64,000 nt of DNA from an uncultured Eubacteriales bacterium (GCA_934486615.1 CAKSQO010000003.1:62001-126000); one strand, 5' to 3'. Counted from the stretch's first letter, positions 1 to 9,224 are shown. Notes: a model not told the origin generated them from the letters alone. Program-made: numbers and translations.

Positions 1-542
1 CAACGCAGGAACTGGTTGATGTGCGCGAGCGTCTGAATACACGGAATGACCTCGATGCCGAGCATATAGGCAAAGTCGTCGATCTCCTTAAGCTCCTCTT
101 GGCTGTAGCGGCCGCGCATATAGCCGAACATGGGAACCTCCTTGATCTCGTAAGTCTCCTCCATATACATAAGGTATGTATTCAGACCGAGGATGGCGAA
201 CTGCAGCAGAAAGTCCTTGGTGCGCTCGACGGTGATGACGCTGTTGCGCGACAGGTCGAACATCAGGCCGTTCATATCGAACTTGATCTCTTCCTCCGCG
301 CGGAACCTTTCGCCGTTGCTGTCGGCGATGAACAGGCCGATTCCGCGGAAAAACGCGGGCTTGTCGGGCGCTGTGATGACGAGCGCGGACAGGTCGCCGT
401 CGACGGTCAGCTTCTTTTCATCGCTCTTTACCCAGCTGAGCCTTGTGCCGCCGTCAATGCCGAAGTCAAAGCGCTCAGACAGCGCTTTGAGAGCGCCGTC
501 AAGCTCGCGGTCAAGCGCGGATATGTCAAAACTGAATTTCAT
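1..542 (-). CDS. GH20 family beta-N-acetylhexosaminidase, N-terminal part
   Basis: Partial gene whose 3' end lies before base 1; about 180 residues are visible. The first ~100 residues form a beta-rich N-terminal domain. They are followed by LGLNTYLMYMEETYEI and FGYMRGRYSQEEL, which resemble the start of the TIM barrel in GcnA-type GH20 hexosaminidases that remove terminal N-acetylglucosamine or N-acetylgalactosamine from glycans. The catalytic Asp-Glu pair would lie in the missing part. The ATG at 542-540 has a GGGAGG ribosome site at 556-551. No signal peptide is seen, so a cytoplasmic enzyme acting on imported oligosaccharides is likely. It is transcribed away from the ribosomal operon. 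The family call rests on residue patterns only. Confidence 0.75.
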   Translation of the reverse strand, partial: MKFSFDISALDRELDGALKALSERFDFGIDGGTRLSWVKSDEKKLTVDGDLSALVITAPDKPAFFRGIGLFIADSNGERFRAEEEIKFDMNGLMFDLSRNSVITVERTKDFLLQFAILGLNTYLMYMEETYEIKEVPMFGYMRGRYSQEELKEIDDFAYMLGIEVIPCIQTLAHINQFLR

Positions 543-563
543 ATTCGTTTCCTCCCGTTTGAT

Positions 564-581
564 ACCGCTGAAGTCAGCGGT
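564..581. promoter_or_regulatory. 18-bp palindrome, candidate repressor operator of the GH20 gene
   Basis: Perfect inverted repeat ACCGCTGA-AG-TCAGCGGT, placed just downstream of the expected transcription start and upstream of the ribosome site. Length and position suit a LacI/GntR-type sugar-responsive repressor. That is inference; no regulator gene is visible nearby. Confidence 0.45.
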
Positions 582-593
582 GGTGTTAAGGCC

Positions 594-622
594 ATTATAT
601 TTGCAAAAAAGAGATGTTGCAA
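594..622 (-). promoter_or_regulatory. SigA-type promoter of the GH20 gene
   Basis: Read on the minus strand: TTGCAA (622-617), a 17-base spacer, then TATAAT (599-594). It lies about 50 bases upstream of the GH20 start codon and would start transcription near base 587. Confidence 0.7.
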
Positions 623-724
623 GCGAATTTAGTACATTTTTATAAATATTACGGCATTTTTTTCTATCTTTTTGCCTCGGTGGGGAATAATACGGCGAAA
701 AAAGCACAAAAGTATAAAAATCGC

Positions 725-754
725 TTGACAAAACCCACCGGTCGGTGTTATCAT
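725..754 (+). promoter_or_regulatory. SigA-type promoter of the rpsL-rpsG-fusA operon
   Basis: TTGACA (725-730), an 18-base spacer, TATCAT (749-754), followed by an untranslated leader of about 80 bases before rpsL. A perfect -35 box suits a highly expressed ribosomal operon. Confidence 0.75.
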
Positions 755-839
755 TTTAAATTGCGTAGGGGTGTATTATGCCCAAATGCGGTCGGTATCG
801 GCCGCGCGCAAATTTTTAACAAACGAGAGGAGGAAAACT

Positions 840-1262
840 ATGCCAACCTTTAACCAGCTTGTCCGCAAGGGTAGAGAGACCCAGGAACGCAAGCCTACCG
901 CTCCGGCGCTGCTCAAGAGCCTGAACACCAAGAAGCAGGTCCTCAACGACAGCAACGCACCGCAGAAGCGCGGAGTTTGCACCAAGGTCACCACCTCGAC
1001 TCCTAAGAAGCCGAACTCAGCTCTCCGTAAGGTCGCAAGAGTACGTCTGTCCAACGGTATTGAGGTTACGTCCTACATTCCCGGTGTCGGCCACAACCTG
1101 CAGGAGCACAGCGTCGTTCTTATCCGCGGCGGCCGTGTCAAGGACCTTCCGGGTGTGCGTTACCACATCATTCGCGGAACCCTTGATACTCAGGGCGTTG
1201 CCAAGAGAATGCAGGCTCGCTCCAAGTACGGCGCAAAGAAGCCGAAGGCTTCTGCCAAATAA
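840..1262 (+). CDS. rpsL: 30S ribosomal protein S12
   Basis: A 140-residue protein starting MPTFNQLVRKGRE, with the S12 landmarks KPNSALRKVARVRL, SYIPGVGHNLQEHS and DLPGVRYH. S12 sits at the decoding centre of the 30S subunit and is the classical site of streptomycin-resistance mutations. The conserved lysines of PKKPNS and GRVKDLPG are present, so the sequence looks wild type. The ATG at 840 is chosen because GAGGAGG lies just upstream; longer in-frame starts have no ribosome site. It is the first gene of the str operon. The usual upstream neighbour rpoC is not here; a divergent glycosidase gene takes its place. Confidence 0.98.
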   Translation: MPTFNQLVRKGRETQERKPTAPALLKSLNTKKQVLNDSNAPQKRGVCTKVTTSTPKKPNSALRKVARVRLSNGIEVTSYIPGVGHNLQEHSVVLIRGGRVKDLPGVRYHIIRGTLDTQGVAKRMQARSKYGAKKPKASAK

Positions 1263-1404
1263 GTCAGCTTGATTTTGTTCACTGCTGCATTTTTCGCTCA
1301 AGCAGTGGCGTTTATATATATTATGTAACGCCTTTGCTTGGCCAACGGACGGCATAACGCCGTTCGAGTACCAATGATATCATTATGTGAAGGAGGGAAG
1401 CGTA

Positions 1405-1875
1405 ATGCCAAGAAGAGGCTTTATCGCAAAACGTGATGTTTTGCCCGATCCGCTTTACAATTCCAAGCTTGTAACCCGTCTTATCAACAATATCATGCTT
1501 GACGGCAAAAAGGGCGTCGCGCAGAAGATTGTTTATGATGCTTTCGACATCATTCAGGAGAAGACCGGTAAGGAGCCGCTCGAGGTTTTTGAGGCTGCCA
1601 TGGAGAATGTTATGCCCCAGCTCGAGGTAAAGGCACGCCGCGTAGGCGGTTCTACCTATCAGGTTCCTATGGAGGTTCGTCCCGAGAGACGTCAGACCCT
1701 GGGTCTGCGTTGGCTCACCAATTACAGCCGCGCCCGTTCCGAGAGAACGATGAAGGAGCGCCTTGCCGGTGAGATTATGGATGCAACCAACGGAATGGGC
1801 GGCGCAGCCAAGAAGCGTGAGGACACTCACAAGATGGCCGAGGCCAACAAGGCGTTTGCTCACTACAGGTGGTAG
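1405..1875 (+). CDS. rpsG: 30S ribosomal protein S7
   Basis: A 156-residue protein, the usual length, starting MPRRGFIAKRDVLPDP, with the conserved KLVTRLINNIMLDGKK and PMEVRPERRQTLGLRWL segments. S7 binds the 3' domain of 16S rRNA and nucleates assembly of the 30S head. The ATG at 1405 follows an AGGAGGGA ribosome site. An unusually long 142-base spacer with inverted repeats separates it from rpsL. In other bacteria S7 represses its own operon by binding the rpsL-rpsG spacer, so this spacer is a candidate control site. Confidence 0.98.
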   Translation: MPRRGFIAKRDVLPDPLYNSKLVTRLINNIMLDGKKGVAQKIVYDAFDIIQEKTGKEPLEVFEAAMENVMPQLEVKARRVGGSTYQVPMEVRPERRQTLGLRWLTNYSRARSERTMKERLAGEIMDATNGMGGAAKKREDTHKMAEANKAFAHYRW

Positions 1876-1923
1876 TTCCACAACAGATGTTTACAGCCGC
1901 ATAATTTGCGGCAGGAGGATAAT

Positions 1924-4005
1924 ATGCCAAGAAAAGTTTCTCTTCAGATGACAAGAAACATTGGTATAATGGCCCATATCGACGCAGGTAAAACCACTAC
2001 GACCGAGCGTATCCTTTTCTACACGGGCGTAAACCGTAAGATAGGCGAGACGCATGACGGTGCGGCGACCATGGACTGGATGGAGCAGGAGCAGGAGCGT
2101 GGTATCACGATCACTTCTGCCGCCACCACCTGTTTCTGGAAGGACCATCGTATCAATATCATCGACACCCCCGGCCACGTTGACTTCACCGTTGAGGTTC
2201 AGCGCTCTCTGCGCGTTCTCGACGGCTCTGTCACCGTTCTGTGCGCCAAGGGCGGCGTCGAGCCTCAGTCTGAGACCGTTTGGCGTCAGGCTGACGAGTA
2301 CAGAGTCCCCCGCATGATCTACATCAACAAGATGGACATCATGGGTGCCGACTTCTACCGCGTACTCGGTATGATCAAGGAACGCTTCAACTGCAATGCC
2401 GTTCCGATCCAGCTTCCTATCGGAAGCGAGGATACCTTCAAGGGTATCATCGATCTGATCAACAACGACGCAGAGGTTTACTATGACGACCTCGGTAAGG
2501 ACATCAGACATGAGCCTATTCCCGATGATATGAAGGAGCTTGCCGCGAAGTATCGCACCGAGCTTATCGAAGCTGTCGTCGAGCAGGACGAGGAACTCAT
2601 GGAGAAGTACTTCGAGGGCGAAGAGCCGACCGTCGAGCAGATCAAAAAGGTTATCCGCAAGGCCACCATCGACAACGAGATGGTTCCGGTCACCTGCGGT
2701 ACCTCCTACAGAAACAAGGGCGTTCAGCCCCTCCTCGACGCCATTGTCGACTATATGCCGGCTCCGACCGACATCGAGTCCATCAAGGGTACCAACCCCG
2801 AGACCGGCGAAGAGGAGTACAGACATTCTTCCGATACCGAGCCGTTCGCAGCTCTTGCCTTCAAGATCGCGACAGACCCGTTTGTCGGTAAGATCTGCTT
2901 CTTCCGCGTTTATTCGGGTACTGTTGATGCAGGCGCAAGCGTGTACAACAGCTGCAAGGACAACAAGGAAAGAATGGGCCGTATTCTCCAGATGCACGCG
3001 AATCACCGCGAGGATCTTGAGACCTGCTACGCCGGCGACATCGCCGCCGCCGTCGGTCTGAAGAACACCACCACCGGCGATACCCTGTGCGACGAGAAGC
3101 ACCCCATCATTCTTGAGTCAATGAACTTCCCCGAGCCTGTTATCCGCGTTGCTATCGAGCCCAAGACCAAAGCCGGTCAGGAGAAGATGGGCATCGCTCT
3201 TGCAAAGCTCGCCGAGGAGGATCCGACCTTCAAGTGCTACACCGACGAGGAAACCGGCCAGACCATCATCGCAGGTATGGGCGAGCTTCACCTCGAGATC
3301 ATCGTCGACCGACTCCTCCGCGAGTTCAAGGTCGAGGCGAACGTCGGCGCTCCGCAGGTTGCTTATAAAGAGAGCATCCGCAAGAGAGTCGACCACGAGT
3401 GCAAGTACAAGCGTCAGTCGGGCGGTTCCGGTCAGTACGGCCATGTCAAGATCATTGTCGAGCCGAACGAGTCCGGCAAGGGCTACGAGTTCATCAACGC
3501 CGTCACCGGCGGCTCCATTCCGAAGGAGTTCATCGCGCCTGTTGACGCAGGTATCCGCGGCGCTCTCCAGTCGGGCGTTCTCGCAGGCTATCCCGTCGTT
3601 GACGTAAAGGTCACTCTGTACGACGGTTCTTATCACGAAGTCGACTCGTCTGAAATGGCGTTCAAGATCGCCGGTTCTATGGCGTTCAAGGAAGCCGCCA
3701 GACTCGCCGACCCCGTTCTTCTCGAGCCTATCATGAAAGTCACCGTCACCGTCCCCGAGGAGTACATGGGCGACGTTATCGGCGACCTGAACGCCCGCCG
3801 CGGCGAGATCCAGGGCTTTGAGGATCGCTCGGGCGTTAAGCAGATCAACGCACGCGTACCGCTGAGCGATATGTTCGGCTACGCCACCGACCTGAGAAGT
3901 AAAACTCAGGGACGCGGCCAGTACGTTATGGAGCCCGACGGCTACAAGGAAGTGCCGAAGTCTATCGCCGAGAAGATCATCAGCTCCCGCAACAAGCAGG
4001 ACTGA
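1924..4005 (+). CDS. fusA: elongation factor G
   Basis: A 693-residue translational GTPase that drives ribosomal translocation and, with RRF, ribosome recycling. Visible motifs are the P-loop AHIDAGKTT, switch II DTPGHVDF and NKMD in the G domain (about residues 10-285), followed by domains II to V. The C-terminal part includes GSGQYGHV and YATDLRSKTQGRGQY. The ATG at 1924 has AGGAGG at 1913-1918. Third gene of the str operon; tuf follows after 132 bases but has its own promoter. Normal length, no anomalies. Confidence 0.98.
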   Translation: MPRKVSLQMTRNIGIMAHIDAGKTTTTERILFYTGVNRKIGETHDGAATMDWMEQEQERGITITSAATTCFWKDHRINIIDTPGHVDFTVEVQRSLRVLDGSVTVLCAKGGVEPQSETVWRQADEYRVPRMIYINKMDIMGADFYRVLGMIKERFNCNAVPIQLPIGSEDTFKGIIDLINNDAEVYYDDLGKDIRHEPIPDDMKELAAKYRTELIEAVVEQDEELMEKYFEGEEPTVEQIKKVIRKATIDNEMVPVTCGTSYRNKGVQPLLDAIVDYMPAPTDIESIKGTNPETGEEEYRHSSDTEPFAALAFKIATDPFVGKICFFRVYSGTVDAGASVYNSCKDNKERMGRILQMHANHREDLETCYAGDIAAAVGLKNTTTGDTLCDEKHPIILESMNFPEPVIRVAIEPKTKAGQEKMGIALAKLAEEDPTFKCYTDEETGQTIIAGMGELHLEIIVDRLLREFKVEANVGAPQVAYKESIRKRVDHECKYKRQSGGSGQYGHVKIIVEPNESGKGYEFINAVTGGSIPKEFIAPVDAGIRGALQSGVLAGYPVVDVKVTLYDGSYHEVDSSEMAFKIAGSMAFKEAARLADPVLLEPIMKVTVTVPEEYMGDVIGDLNARRGEIQGFEDRSGVKQINARVPLSDMFGYATDLRSKTQGRGQYVMEPDGYKEVPKSIAEKIISSRNKQD

Positions 4006-4017
4006 TAAACAGAGTTT

Positions 4018-4042
4018 AAGGTCGGTCCAACCGACCGACCTT
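4018..4042 (+). terminator. hairpin after fusA, attenuator-like
   Basis: Perfect 9-bp stem AAGGTCGGT / ACCGACCTT with a 7-base loop directly after fusA. The bases that follow are A-rich, not T-rich, so it is not a canonical intrinsic terminator. It may pause transcription or protect the 3' end of the fusA message. Confidence 0.5.
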
Positions 4043-4053
4043 AAAAATAATGC

Positions 4054-4081
4054 TTGCCTTTTTGCATTTTTATGTTAAAAT
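4054..4081 (+). promoter_or_regulatory. extended -10 promoter of tuf
   Basis: TTGCCT (4054-4059), a 16-base spacer, TAAAAT (4076-4081), with TG at 4073-4074 forming an extended -10 (TGnTAAAAT). It allows tuf to be transcribed independently of fusA. Confidence 0.65.
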
Positions 4082-4137
4082 AGGCTTAAAGCAATTATAA
4101 AGCTGTATTTTATAATCACAAGGGAGGATTATTAACA

Positions 4138-5337
<1,200 letters not shown>

Positions 5338-5355
5338 TTAATTGCCACAAAAATT

Positions 5356-5385
5356 CAGCCCCGTGCTCGTCACGGGGCTGTTTTT
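5356..5385 (+). terminator. intrinsic terminator of tuf
   Basis: Perfect 10-bp stem CAGCCCCGTG / CACGGGGCTG, loop CTCGT, then TTTTT. Confidence 0.9.
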
Positions 5386-5827
5386 GCGTTTATGGGGGGA
5401 TAGCGGGAGCGGAGAGTGAGGCGGCCATTAGGAAAGAGGAACGGTTAGGAAAGGCCGCCGATGAGTTGGGCTGCCCACTCTGCGGTTGTGAAGTTTACGA
5501 CAGAGCGGAGCGGTCAAGATAGACGACTGGCTATCTGCTCGGCGTTTGTGGAAAATTGCTGATTGTGTGGAACGGCTGAATGTTTGATGATGTGAAAAAT
5601 GGGGTCGGCCGTAATATTTTTTCGCGATGTTTAATCGTGCAATCATAATGTTTGACCGTGGTAATTATTAAGGCAGTCGTGCCAATTTGCTGCAAATTGT
5701 GACGGTACGTTTGTAGGCGCACCTATCTGTTGACTGCATAAGCCTACTTGTTCGCGCACTTATCCGCACAAATAGTGTTGCGCACACGACTACGCTCACA
5801 GCCCGCTTATTCGCCGCTCTTTACGCC
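5386..5827. other. 442-base stretch without a convincing gene
   Basis: No open frame here looks like a protein. Visible features are a GGCGGCC/GGCCGCC inverted pair near 5420-5460, a perfect 17-bp palindrome CAATTTGC-T-GCAAATTG (5683-5699) and a GTAGGC/GCCTAC pair (5713-5718 and 5742-5747). It lies between the tuf terminator and the 3' end of the convergent phosphate transporter gene. No promoter or terminator could be assigned. Confidence 0.5.
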
Positions 5828-7573
5828 TTACATCTGACCGTATTTTTGACTCAGCTCGTCGAGCCTGCGTTTGAAATCCGGGGCTGAGCGGCGCTCGGAC
5901 ATATACTCGTGGGTCAGCGCGTCCGAGTTGTGCTCGCACATCACGGCTTGGGCAATGTTCGAGCAGTGGTCGGCGATGCGCTCAAGGTCGGTGCAGATGT
6001 CCTCCCACACTATGCCCGCACCGACCGAGCACTCGCCGCGCTGCATACGCACGATGTGCTCCGTGCGCAGCCGGCTTTTCAGCGTGTCGATGAACTGCCC
6101 GAGCGGCTCGACCTCAGCTGCGGCCGCTTCATCGGAATTGACAAACGCGCCGCAGGCTTGGCTTACGATGTCGCCTGTCGCGCGGGTCAGGATGCGCAGC
6201 TCGCTTTCGGCGCGCGGGCTGAACTCGGCCTTACTCGCCGCAGCTTCACTGAGCGACTCGGCGATGTTGAGCGCGTGGTCGCATATCCGCTCGCAGTCGG
6301 CGGTCACGCGCAGCAGCCGAGCGGCTTCTCGCCGCTCGCGCTCCCCGAGCCTGCGACTGCTCAGCTTCACCAAATAAGCATTAAGCTCGTCCTCGAGCCT
6401 GTCCGATTTTTCCTCGCCGCGCCGTACTTCGCTTGCCGCGCTTTCGTCAAAGCCGTGCGTCAGCCGCAGAGCCGCCTCCGCTGTACGGCGGGCGCAGTCC
6501 ATAAGCTCGTCCGCCGCGTCGGAGCACTGCGCGAGCGCTGCCGACGGCGTCGCAAGCAGCCGCTCATCAAGCTGCACAGCTTTGTCGGGAGCGTCTTTGC
6601 CGTCGCCGCGCACGAGCCTGACCGCAGCCTTCTCAAGTTGCCCCGCAAACGGCAGCAGGATCAGTGTGCTCGTAAGATTAAACGCCGTGTGCACGGCCGA
6701 AATGCCGACGTAGCCCGCGCTTTTTGCGAGCGCTTCGCCGATAAACGGCCGTGCGATGAAGAACGCCGCGAGCCACACCGCCGACCCGAGCACGTTGAAC
6801 ATCAGGTGCACCGCTGCGGCGCGCTTTGCATCCTTGCCCGCACCGACGGCCGACAGCAGCGCCGTCGCGCACGTTCCGATGTTCTGTCCTAAAATTATCG
6901 GCACGGCGGCCGCGTAGCTGACCTGCCCGCTCGCCGACAGCGCCTGCAGCACCCCTATCGATGCGGAGCTTGACTGAATGACTGCCGTCAGCGCCGTGCC
7001 CGCGAGCACTCCGAATATCGGATTCTCAAACACGGTAAACAGCCGCCGAAAGCCCTCCACTTCGGCGATCCCCGACAGCGCGCCCGTCATACTCTCAAGC
7101 CCGAACATCAGCGTCGAAAAGCCGAGCAGTATGCTGCCGAGGTCGCGCTTTTTGCCTGTTCGGAACGTCAGATACAGCACCGTGCCGACGAGGGCGAGCA
7201 GCGGCGTGAACACCGACGGAGACAGCAGCCGCAGCGCGTTCGACGCGCCCGAAATGCCGTTTAAGCTGAATATCCACGCGGTCACGCAGGTGCCGATGTT
7301 CGCGCCCATAATGACGTTTATCGCCTGCCGCAGTGACATCAGCCCCGCGCTGACAAAGCCGACGACCATAACGGTTGCGGCGGTCGAGCTTTGCATCACA
7401 GCTGTTACGGCTATGCCCGTGAGCAGCCCGGCTGCTCGGTTTTCGGTCAGCCGCCGCATAAGCGCGCTCAGCCGCCCTCCCGCAAGGCGCTCGAGCGCCC
7501 CGCTCATAAAAGTCATGCCGAAAAGGAACAGGCAAAGCCCCCAAACGGCTTCAAGTATGTTAAAAATATCCAA
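5828..7573 (-). CDS. Na/Pi cotransporter family protein with C-terminal PhoU domain
   Basis: A 581-residue membrane protein of the NptA/SLC34-related family, predicted to import phosphate with sodium. The N-terminal ~310 residues hold two inverted membrane repeats, each with the family signature: QSSTA plus GANIGTC in the first, QSSSA plus GQNIGTC in the second. Residues ~345-575 form a charged helical PhoU-like domain thought to regulate transport. The start is TTG at 7573 with AAGGGG nine bases upstream. It follows the DUF4364 gene on the same strand, with a hairpin between them. No pst genes are nearby, so regulation by phosphate cannot be read from context. Confidence 0.9.
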   Translation of the reverse strand: MDIFNILEAVWGLCLFLFGMTFMSGALERLAGGRLSALMRRLTENRAAGLLTGIAVTAVMQSSTAATVMVVGFVSAGLMSLRQAINVIMGANIGTCVTAWIFSLNGISGASNALRLLSPSVFTPLLALVGTVLYLTFRTGKKRDLGSILLGFSTLMFGLESMTGALSGIAEVEGFRRLFTVFENPIFGVLAGTALTAVIQSSSASIGVLQALSASGQVSYAAAVPIILGQNIGTCATALLSAVGAGKDAKRAAAVHLMFNVLGSAVWLAAFFIARPFIGEALAKSAGYVGISAVHTAFNLTSTLILLPFAGQLEKAAVRLVRGDGKDAPDKAVQLDERLLATPSAALAQCSDAADELMDCARRTAEAALRLTHGFDESAASEVRRGEEKSDRLEDELNAYLVKLSSRRLGERERREAARLLRVTADCERICDHALNIAESLSEAAASKAEFSPRAESELRILTRATGDIVSQACGAFVNSDEAAAAEVEPLGQFIDTLKSRLRTEHIVRMQRGECSVGAGIVWEDICTDLERIADHCSNIAQAVMCEHNSDALTHEYMSERRSAPDFKRRLDELSQKYGQM

Positions 7574-7639
7574 GCCAATCAGCCCCTTACGATTTTAGTA
7601 TGCACGAAAAATGCGGGCGCAAGGAGCGAAAAATATGCC

Positions 7640-7685
7640 AAAACGCCCGACGGCGCTTTGGCTGAAGTACCGTCGGGCGTTTTTT
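7640..7685 (-). terminator. hairpin between the DUF4364 and phosphate transporter genes
   Basis: A 14-bp perfect stem (7640-7653 with 7670-7683). A T-run follows on the plus side and TTTT plus a later T-run follow on the minus side. The genes on both flanks read minus, so it probably ends the DUF4364 transcript, though it could work in both directions. Confidence 0.65.
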
Positions 7686-7791
7686 AGTTGTTGATGAAGT
7701 CGGGGCTGATTTTTGTCAGAGTCGGGTTTTGCAGACTCTGTTTACAAAGTGTATCTTTTGTACTGAATTCGCGTAAGTGTTCCGCTGAAGC

Positions 7792-8352
7792 TCAGTTTTT
7801 CTCCCCGTCCTGCGCGGTCAGCAGGGCGATGACCCCGCCGTAGACCTTGAGCGGGTCGGCGAAAAAGGCCTTTTTCACCGCTTCGGCCTGAGCCTTGTCG
7901 GGCACCCAGAGCGTGATCTCAAGCAGGCTTCTGTCGCCGTCAAGCACGCGGCATTTTACGCTGAAGCCGTTGCCCTCGGGCGTGATGTCGACTTTGTTTT
8001 CGCGGTCCGTTCGCAGCTTGGTCAGTGCGGTGACGGCGGCACGCGCGGCCTTTTCCTTTACCGTGAGCGGCAGAATGAACTCCCACTCGTCAATAGCGCT
8101 GCGCCCCTTGTCCGAAAGCGTCAGCTCGCCGTTTTCACCGAGCAGGAGCGAGCCCTTGTCGACCAGCTCGTCGATGGCCTGCATTACCTCAAAATAGTTG
8201 GCGAGCGAGTAATACTGGATAAGCTCAGGCAGCAGCGCGCGGTCGATAGGGTCCTTGACCGAGCGCAGCATATAGCACACGAGCAGGCGCACCTGCTGCG
8301 AATTGTTGATACCGCCCGGATCGACTCCTGCGGTGATGGCGTCGTATTCCAT
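7792..8352 (-). CDS. DUF4364 family protein
   Basis: A 186-residue protein matching the Firmicutes DUF4364 family. The N-terminal half (NSQQVRLLVCYMLRSV ... YFEVMQAIDELVDKGSL) reads as a winged-helix DNA-binding fold, followed by a short acidic linker and a C-terminal alpha/beta part. The molecular role is unknown; a small transcription regulator is the usual guess. The ATG at 8352-8350 has a GGGAGA ribosome site. It is divergent from the tRNA-Thr promoter. A weak 7-bp hairpin lies just past its stop at 7717-7740. Confidence 0.8.
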   Translation of the reverse strand: MEYDAITAGVDPGGINNSQQVRLLVCYMLRSVKDPIDRALLPELIQYYSLANYFEVMQAIDELVDKGSLLLGENGELTLSDKGRSAIDEWEFILPLTVKEKAARAAVTALTKLRTDRENKVDITPEGNGFSVKCRVLDGDRSLLEITLWVPDKAQAEAVKKAFFADPLKVYGGVIALLTAQDGEKN

Positions 8353-8543
8353 AGTGTTCTCCCGAATATACCGCCTTAGACCGAGCGCGCCCGAAGCGGG
8401 TTTTGCTTTTCGGCCGACGGAAAGCTCAAAATATCTATAATAATATTACCACAATTTTTGAAAAAAGGCAACGCCGCCGCACCGAAAAAACTTGATTTTT
8501 GCAAAAAAATAACGCGAAAAAGCCGCGCATATTAAAAATACTG

Positions 8544-8572
8544 TTGACATTTTGAACACTATGTATTATAAT
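8544..8572 (+). promoter_or_regulatory. consensus SigA promoter of tRNA-Thr
   Basis: TTGACA (8544-8549), 17 bases, TATAAT (8567-8572): a perfect match to consensus, with the tRNA 5' end 18 bases downstream. Confidence 0.9.
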
Positions 8573-8590
8573 ACAATCTGCTGACAATTT

Positions 8591-8666
8591 GCTGATATAG
8601 CTCAGCAGGCAGAGCACTTCCTTGGTAAGGAAGAGGTCACCAGTTCGAATCTGGTTATCAGCTCCA
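8591..8666 (+). tRNA. tRNA-Thr, anticodon GGT
   Basis: Complete cloverleaf by eye. The acceptor stem pairs GCTGATA with TATCAGC; the D arm is GCTC ... GAGC; the anticodon stem is CTTCC/GGAAG around loop TTGGTAA; the T arm is ACCAG-TTCGAAT-CTGGT. The discriminator is T and CCA is encoded (8664-8666). Anticodon GGT reads ACC and ACU threonine codons. It has its own consensus promoter and terminator, so it is a single-gene transcription unit. Confidence 0.97.
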
Positions 8667-8671
8667 GCTGC

Positions 8672-8713
8672 AAAACCCCGCGAGCCCGCTAAACACCGGG
8701 TTCGCGGGGTTTT
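8672..8713 (+). terminator. intrinsic terminator of tRNA-Thr
   Basis: A 17-bp stem with one G-T wobble (8672-8688 with 8697-8713) ending in TTTT. Confidence 0.9.
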
Positions 8714-9169
8714 CTCATATGCTTTTCGGTCAGGTTTTTTGCCTTAAAGTGCCCTCTAAATGTTCTTTAGCGGTATCAAATTATCTTAAAAGTATATGCA
8801 AAAGTATACGAGGCGGTGCTATGCAGTGCCAACGATATGAACCCGAATATCCGGAGAGTTTACCATCGGTAGACAAGGGCGAATACTAATCGCTGCGAAA
8901 GCTTCCGTTTCGGACGATGCTGTTAAAAAGCTGCTGCGCAAGCCGAATCCGGATATTGAGGCAGCAGGCCGATGAGCGCAGAGCACAGGCATCTTTCCGT
9001 AACGGATCACGTTATTCTTCCATTTGAAATCCACTCTTTTTTTGAGGGCGGATTTTTCAATTTACGAAACCGTCGGGCACTTCTTAACCAATGTTCACCG
9101 TGCGCGGGAGGGAAGAGAGACCGCTTTGCGTTAAAAGCGATTTTTTATCACAATTTTCTCACATTTTAT
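8714..9169. other. 456-base stretch without a convincing gene; holds a mobile-element end
   Basis: No credible coding frame. It holds a solitary copy of the MITE terminal repeat at 8861-8886. A 9-bp inverted pair, AATATCCGG (8846-8854) and CCGGATATT (8949-8957), brackets a ~110-base segment. This may be the scar of a degraded mobile element. The gph promoter begins at 9170. Confidence 0.45.
8861..8886 (+). repeat. solitary MITE terminal repeat
   Basis: The first 20 bases (8861-8880) are identical to the left end of the element at 48467. The next six differ from it by two transitions, and after that similarity stops. No matching inverted right end is found in the next 300 bases, so this is a truncated or solo end. 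Confidence 0.7.
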
Positions 9170-9198
9170 TTGAAAAAGGCGCGGCGGTTTGGTATAAT
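9170..9198 (+). promoter_or_regulatory. SigA-type promoter of the gph-miaB operon
   Basis: TTGAAA (9170-9175), 17 bases, TATAAT (9193-9198). Leader of about 20 bases. Confidence 0.75.
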
Positions 9199-9224
9199 GA
9201 ACTATGATTAGGAGGATTGTGACT

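Noticed and set aside
738..746. ACCGGTCGGT near the rpsL promoter as a TetR operator
   Set aside because: The half-sites are not properly symmetric, and a TetR operator in a ribosomal promoter spacer is unlikely.
1891..3102. 403-codon open frame antisense to fusA
   Set aside because: fusA is certain on the plus strand; the antisense frame is a codon-bias shadow.
5428..5722. Two overlapping minus-strand frames of 60-70 codons after tuf
   Set aside because: No ribosome site, overlapping frames and no protein-like composition.
5909..6892. 327-codon plus-strand frame across the phosphate transporter
   Set aside because: It overlaps the well-supported minus-strand transporter with its repeated QSS motifs.
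7717..7745. 7-bp hairpin CAGAGTC/GACTCTG as a terminator of the DUF4364 gene
   Set aside because: Short stem and no T-run on the minus strand; the larger hairpin at 7640-7685 is a better candidate.
8819..9034. 71-codon minus frame over the MITE end
   Set aside because: Spans the repeat and has no recognisable protein features or ribosome site; probably chance.
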